61,896 nucleotides of DNA, taken from the NCBI GenBank assembly GCA_902496665.1, contig CABVBU010000014.1:1-61896 (forward strand), in the 5' to 3' direction. The position numbers were made by a program, and so were the translations under genes. Under the pieces are notes generated by a model that was not told where the DNA came from, ran no database searches, and saw only the letters and a list, made by a program, of their open reading frames with translations. The DNA comes from an uncultured Clostridium sp. (GTDB lineage Bacteria; Bacillota; Clostridia; Lachnospirales; Lachnospiraceae). Below, piece by piece: positions 61,196-61,896 of this stretch (the stretch's first letter is position 1; each line of letters begins with the position of its first letter).

Positions 61196-61384
61196 ATGAA
61201 AAACAGATTTATTTGTGCCGAAGAAGTGGCACAGGAACTTAGCGTATCAAAGCCGTATGCTTACAAGTTAATCCGTCAGTTGAATGATGAATTAAAAGCA
61301 AAAGGCTTTATTACGATTTCAGGACGGGTAAACCGCCAGTATTTCTATGAAAGACTCTACGGAGCAGGGAAGGAGGATGAATAA
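61196..61384 (+). CDS. xis: Excisionase / winged-HTH DNA-binding protein
   Basis: 62 residues from ATG 61196, with GAAAGGA about ten bases upstream; ATG 61175 lies before it. MerR-like winged helix: AEEVAQELSVSKPYAYKLIRQLNDEL, then ISGRVNRQYFYERLYG. Size, fold and position directly before the integrase fit a Tn916-type excisionase. Its stop shares one base with the integrase start (TAATG). Confidence 0.85.
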   Translation: MKNRFICAEEVAQELSVSKPYAYKLIRQLNDELKAKGFITISGRVNRQYFYERLYGAGKEDE

Positions 61385-61896
61385 TGCCGGTATTCAAGAA
61401 CGAGAGCAATGGAACATGGTATGTGATGGCGAGATATGTAAACTGGAAAGGCGAGCGTAAGCAGAAATGCAAGCGTGGATTTGCGACCAAGAAAGAAGCA
61501 CAGGAATGGGAGCGAATGTTCCAGTTGCAGAACTCTTCGGATATGGATATGAGTTTTGAAGCCTTTACCGAATTGTATATCCGGGATATGAAAAGCCGTC
61601 TGAAAGAGAACACATGGCTGACAAAGGAGCATATTATCCGCACAAAGATTTTACCTTACTTCGGCAAGTTGAAAATCAGTGAGATTTCCACGAAAGAGGT
61701 TATCGCATGGCAGAATGAAATGCTTGCCTATCGAGATGAGAAGAAAAAGCCATACTCACAGACCTATCTGAAAACGCTGCACAATCAGTTATCAGCTATT
61801 TTCAATCATGCGGTGCGGTATTATGAGTTGCGTTCCAATCCAGCCGCCAAGGTTGGAAATATGGGAAGTGAGGAGCACAAGGAAATGCTGTTCTGG
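61384..61896 (+). CDS. int: Tyrosine site-specific integrase (5' part, cut by window end)
   Basis: 171 codons are visible, with no stop. N-terminal arm-binding domain (NGTWYVMARYVNWKGERKQK, GFATKKEAQEWE) and the core-binding SAM-like domain (FEAFTELYIRDMKSRLKENT, ILPYFGKLKISEIS, LSAIFNHAVRYYELRSNPA). The catalytic R-H-R-Y part lies beyond the edge. Integration and excision of the element at guaA. Translationally coupled to xis. Confidence 0.93.
   Translation, partial: MPVFKNESNGTWYVMARYVNWKGERKQKCKRGFATKKEAQEWERMFQLQNSSDMDMSFEAFTELYIRDMKSRLKENTWLTKEHIIRTKILPYFGKLKISEISTKEVIAWQNEMLAYRDEKKKPYSQTYLKTLHNQLSAIFNHAVRYYELRSNPAAKVGNMGSEEHKEMLFW

Overview
The window looks like a chromosome segment of a gut-type Lachnospiraceae (Clostridia, Firmicutes). 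Signs of this are strong AGGAGG ribosome sites, a fermentative pfl pair, the Firmicute order rpmE - DUF1385 (YqhQ) - prmC - prfA, YesMN-type regulation, a CptIN/TenpIN-like type III toxin system, and a Tn916-like xis-int pair beside guaA. Most genes are moderately GC-rich. Three blocks are visibly AT-rich and look acquired: 1-1.5 kb, 9.7-20.6 kb and 37.8-38.56 kb. Genus and species cannot be read from the sequence.

Layout. 1-1511: an AT-rich fragment with the tail of an unknown gene and a two-gene unit in which an XRE helix-turn-helix is fused to a DUF3990 (ADP-ribosyltransferase-like) domain. 1656-4990 (minus strand): pflB then pflA, with a promoter and a Fur-box-like site. 5532-9660: a YesN-type response regulator, a YesM-type kinase and a catalytically degraded RbsA-like double ATPase, overlapping in one operon. 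9918-20513: four translationally coupled AT-rich genes ending in a 1748-residue DEAH helicase with a DUF1998-type C-terminus. This is a probable anti-phage operon related to the Druantia/DISARM helicases, with companion proteins I do not recognise. It lies between the regulatory operon and a sugar operon. 20738-29186: ROK kinase, RbsA, RbsC, a tandem-duplicated sugar-binding lipoprotein, D-lyxose isomerase, DUF4432 epimerase-like protein and PfkB kinase. The degraded ATPase resembles the ATPase of this operon, so the two operons may belong together.

29328-36142: an EamA transporter; mgtE behind a long leader with mutually exclusive terminator and antiterminator pairing; eno; an Rpn-type nuclease; a YwaF-like membrane protein. 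36591-38986: a membrane acyltransferase, then a type III toxin-antitoxin locus (two 52-nt repeats, a terminator and a ToxN-family toxin) whose toxin frame runs without a stop into a C_GCAxxG_C_C protein. 39273-42914: rpmE, a MITE-like element, yqhQ, prmC, prfA. 43196-53340: MATE transporter, rmlA-rmlB-rmlD, glmM, leuA with a leader, and a secreted cell-wall-binding repeat protein. 53653-59761: uvrA with a consensus SOS box, iadA and guaA.

59762-61896 is the first 2 kb of an integrated element at the 3' end of guaA: paired TTGATAACA arm-type repeats, a TfoX-like gene and an XRE repressor on the minus strand, then divergent xis and a tyrosine integrase cut by the window end. I saw no rRNA, tRNA or CRISPR array. 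Short palindromes, several built on GTAACTG/CAGTTAC, recur between genes.
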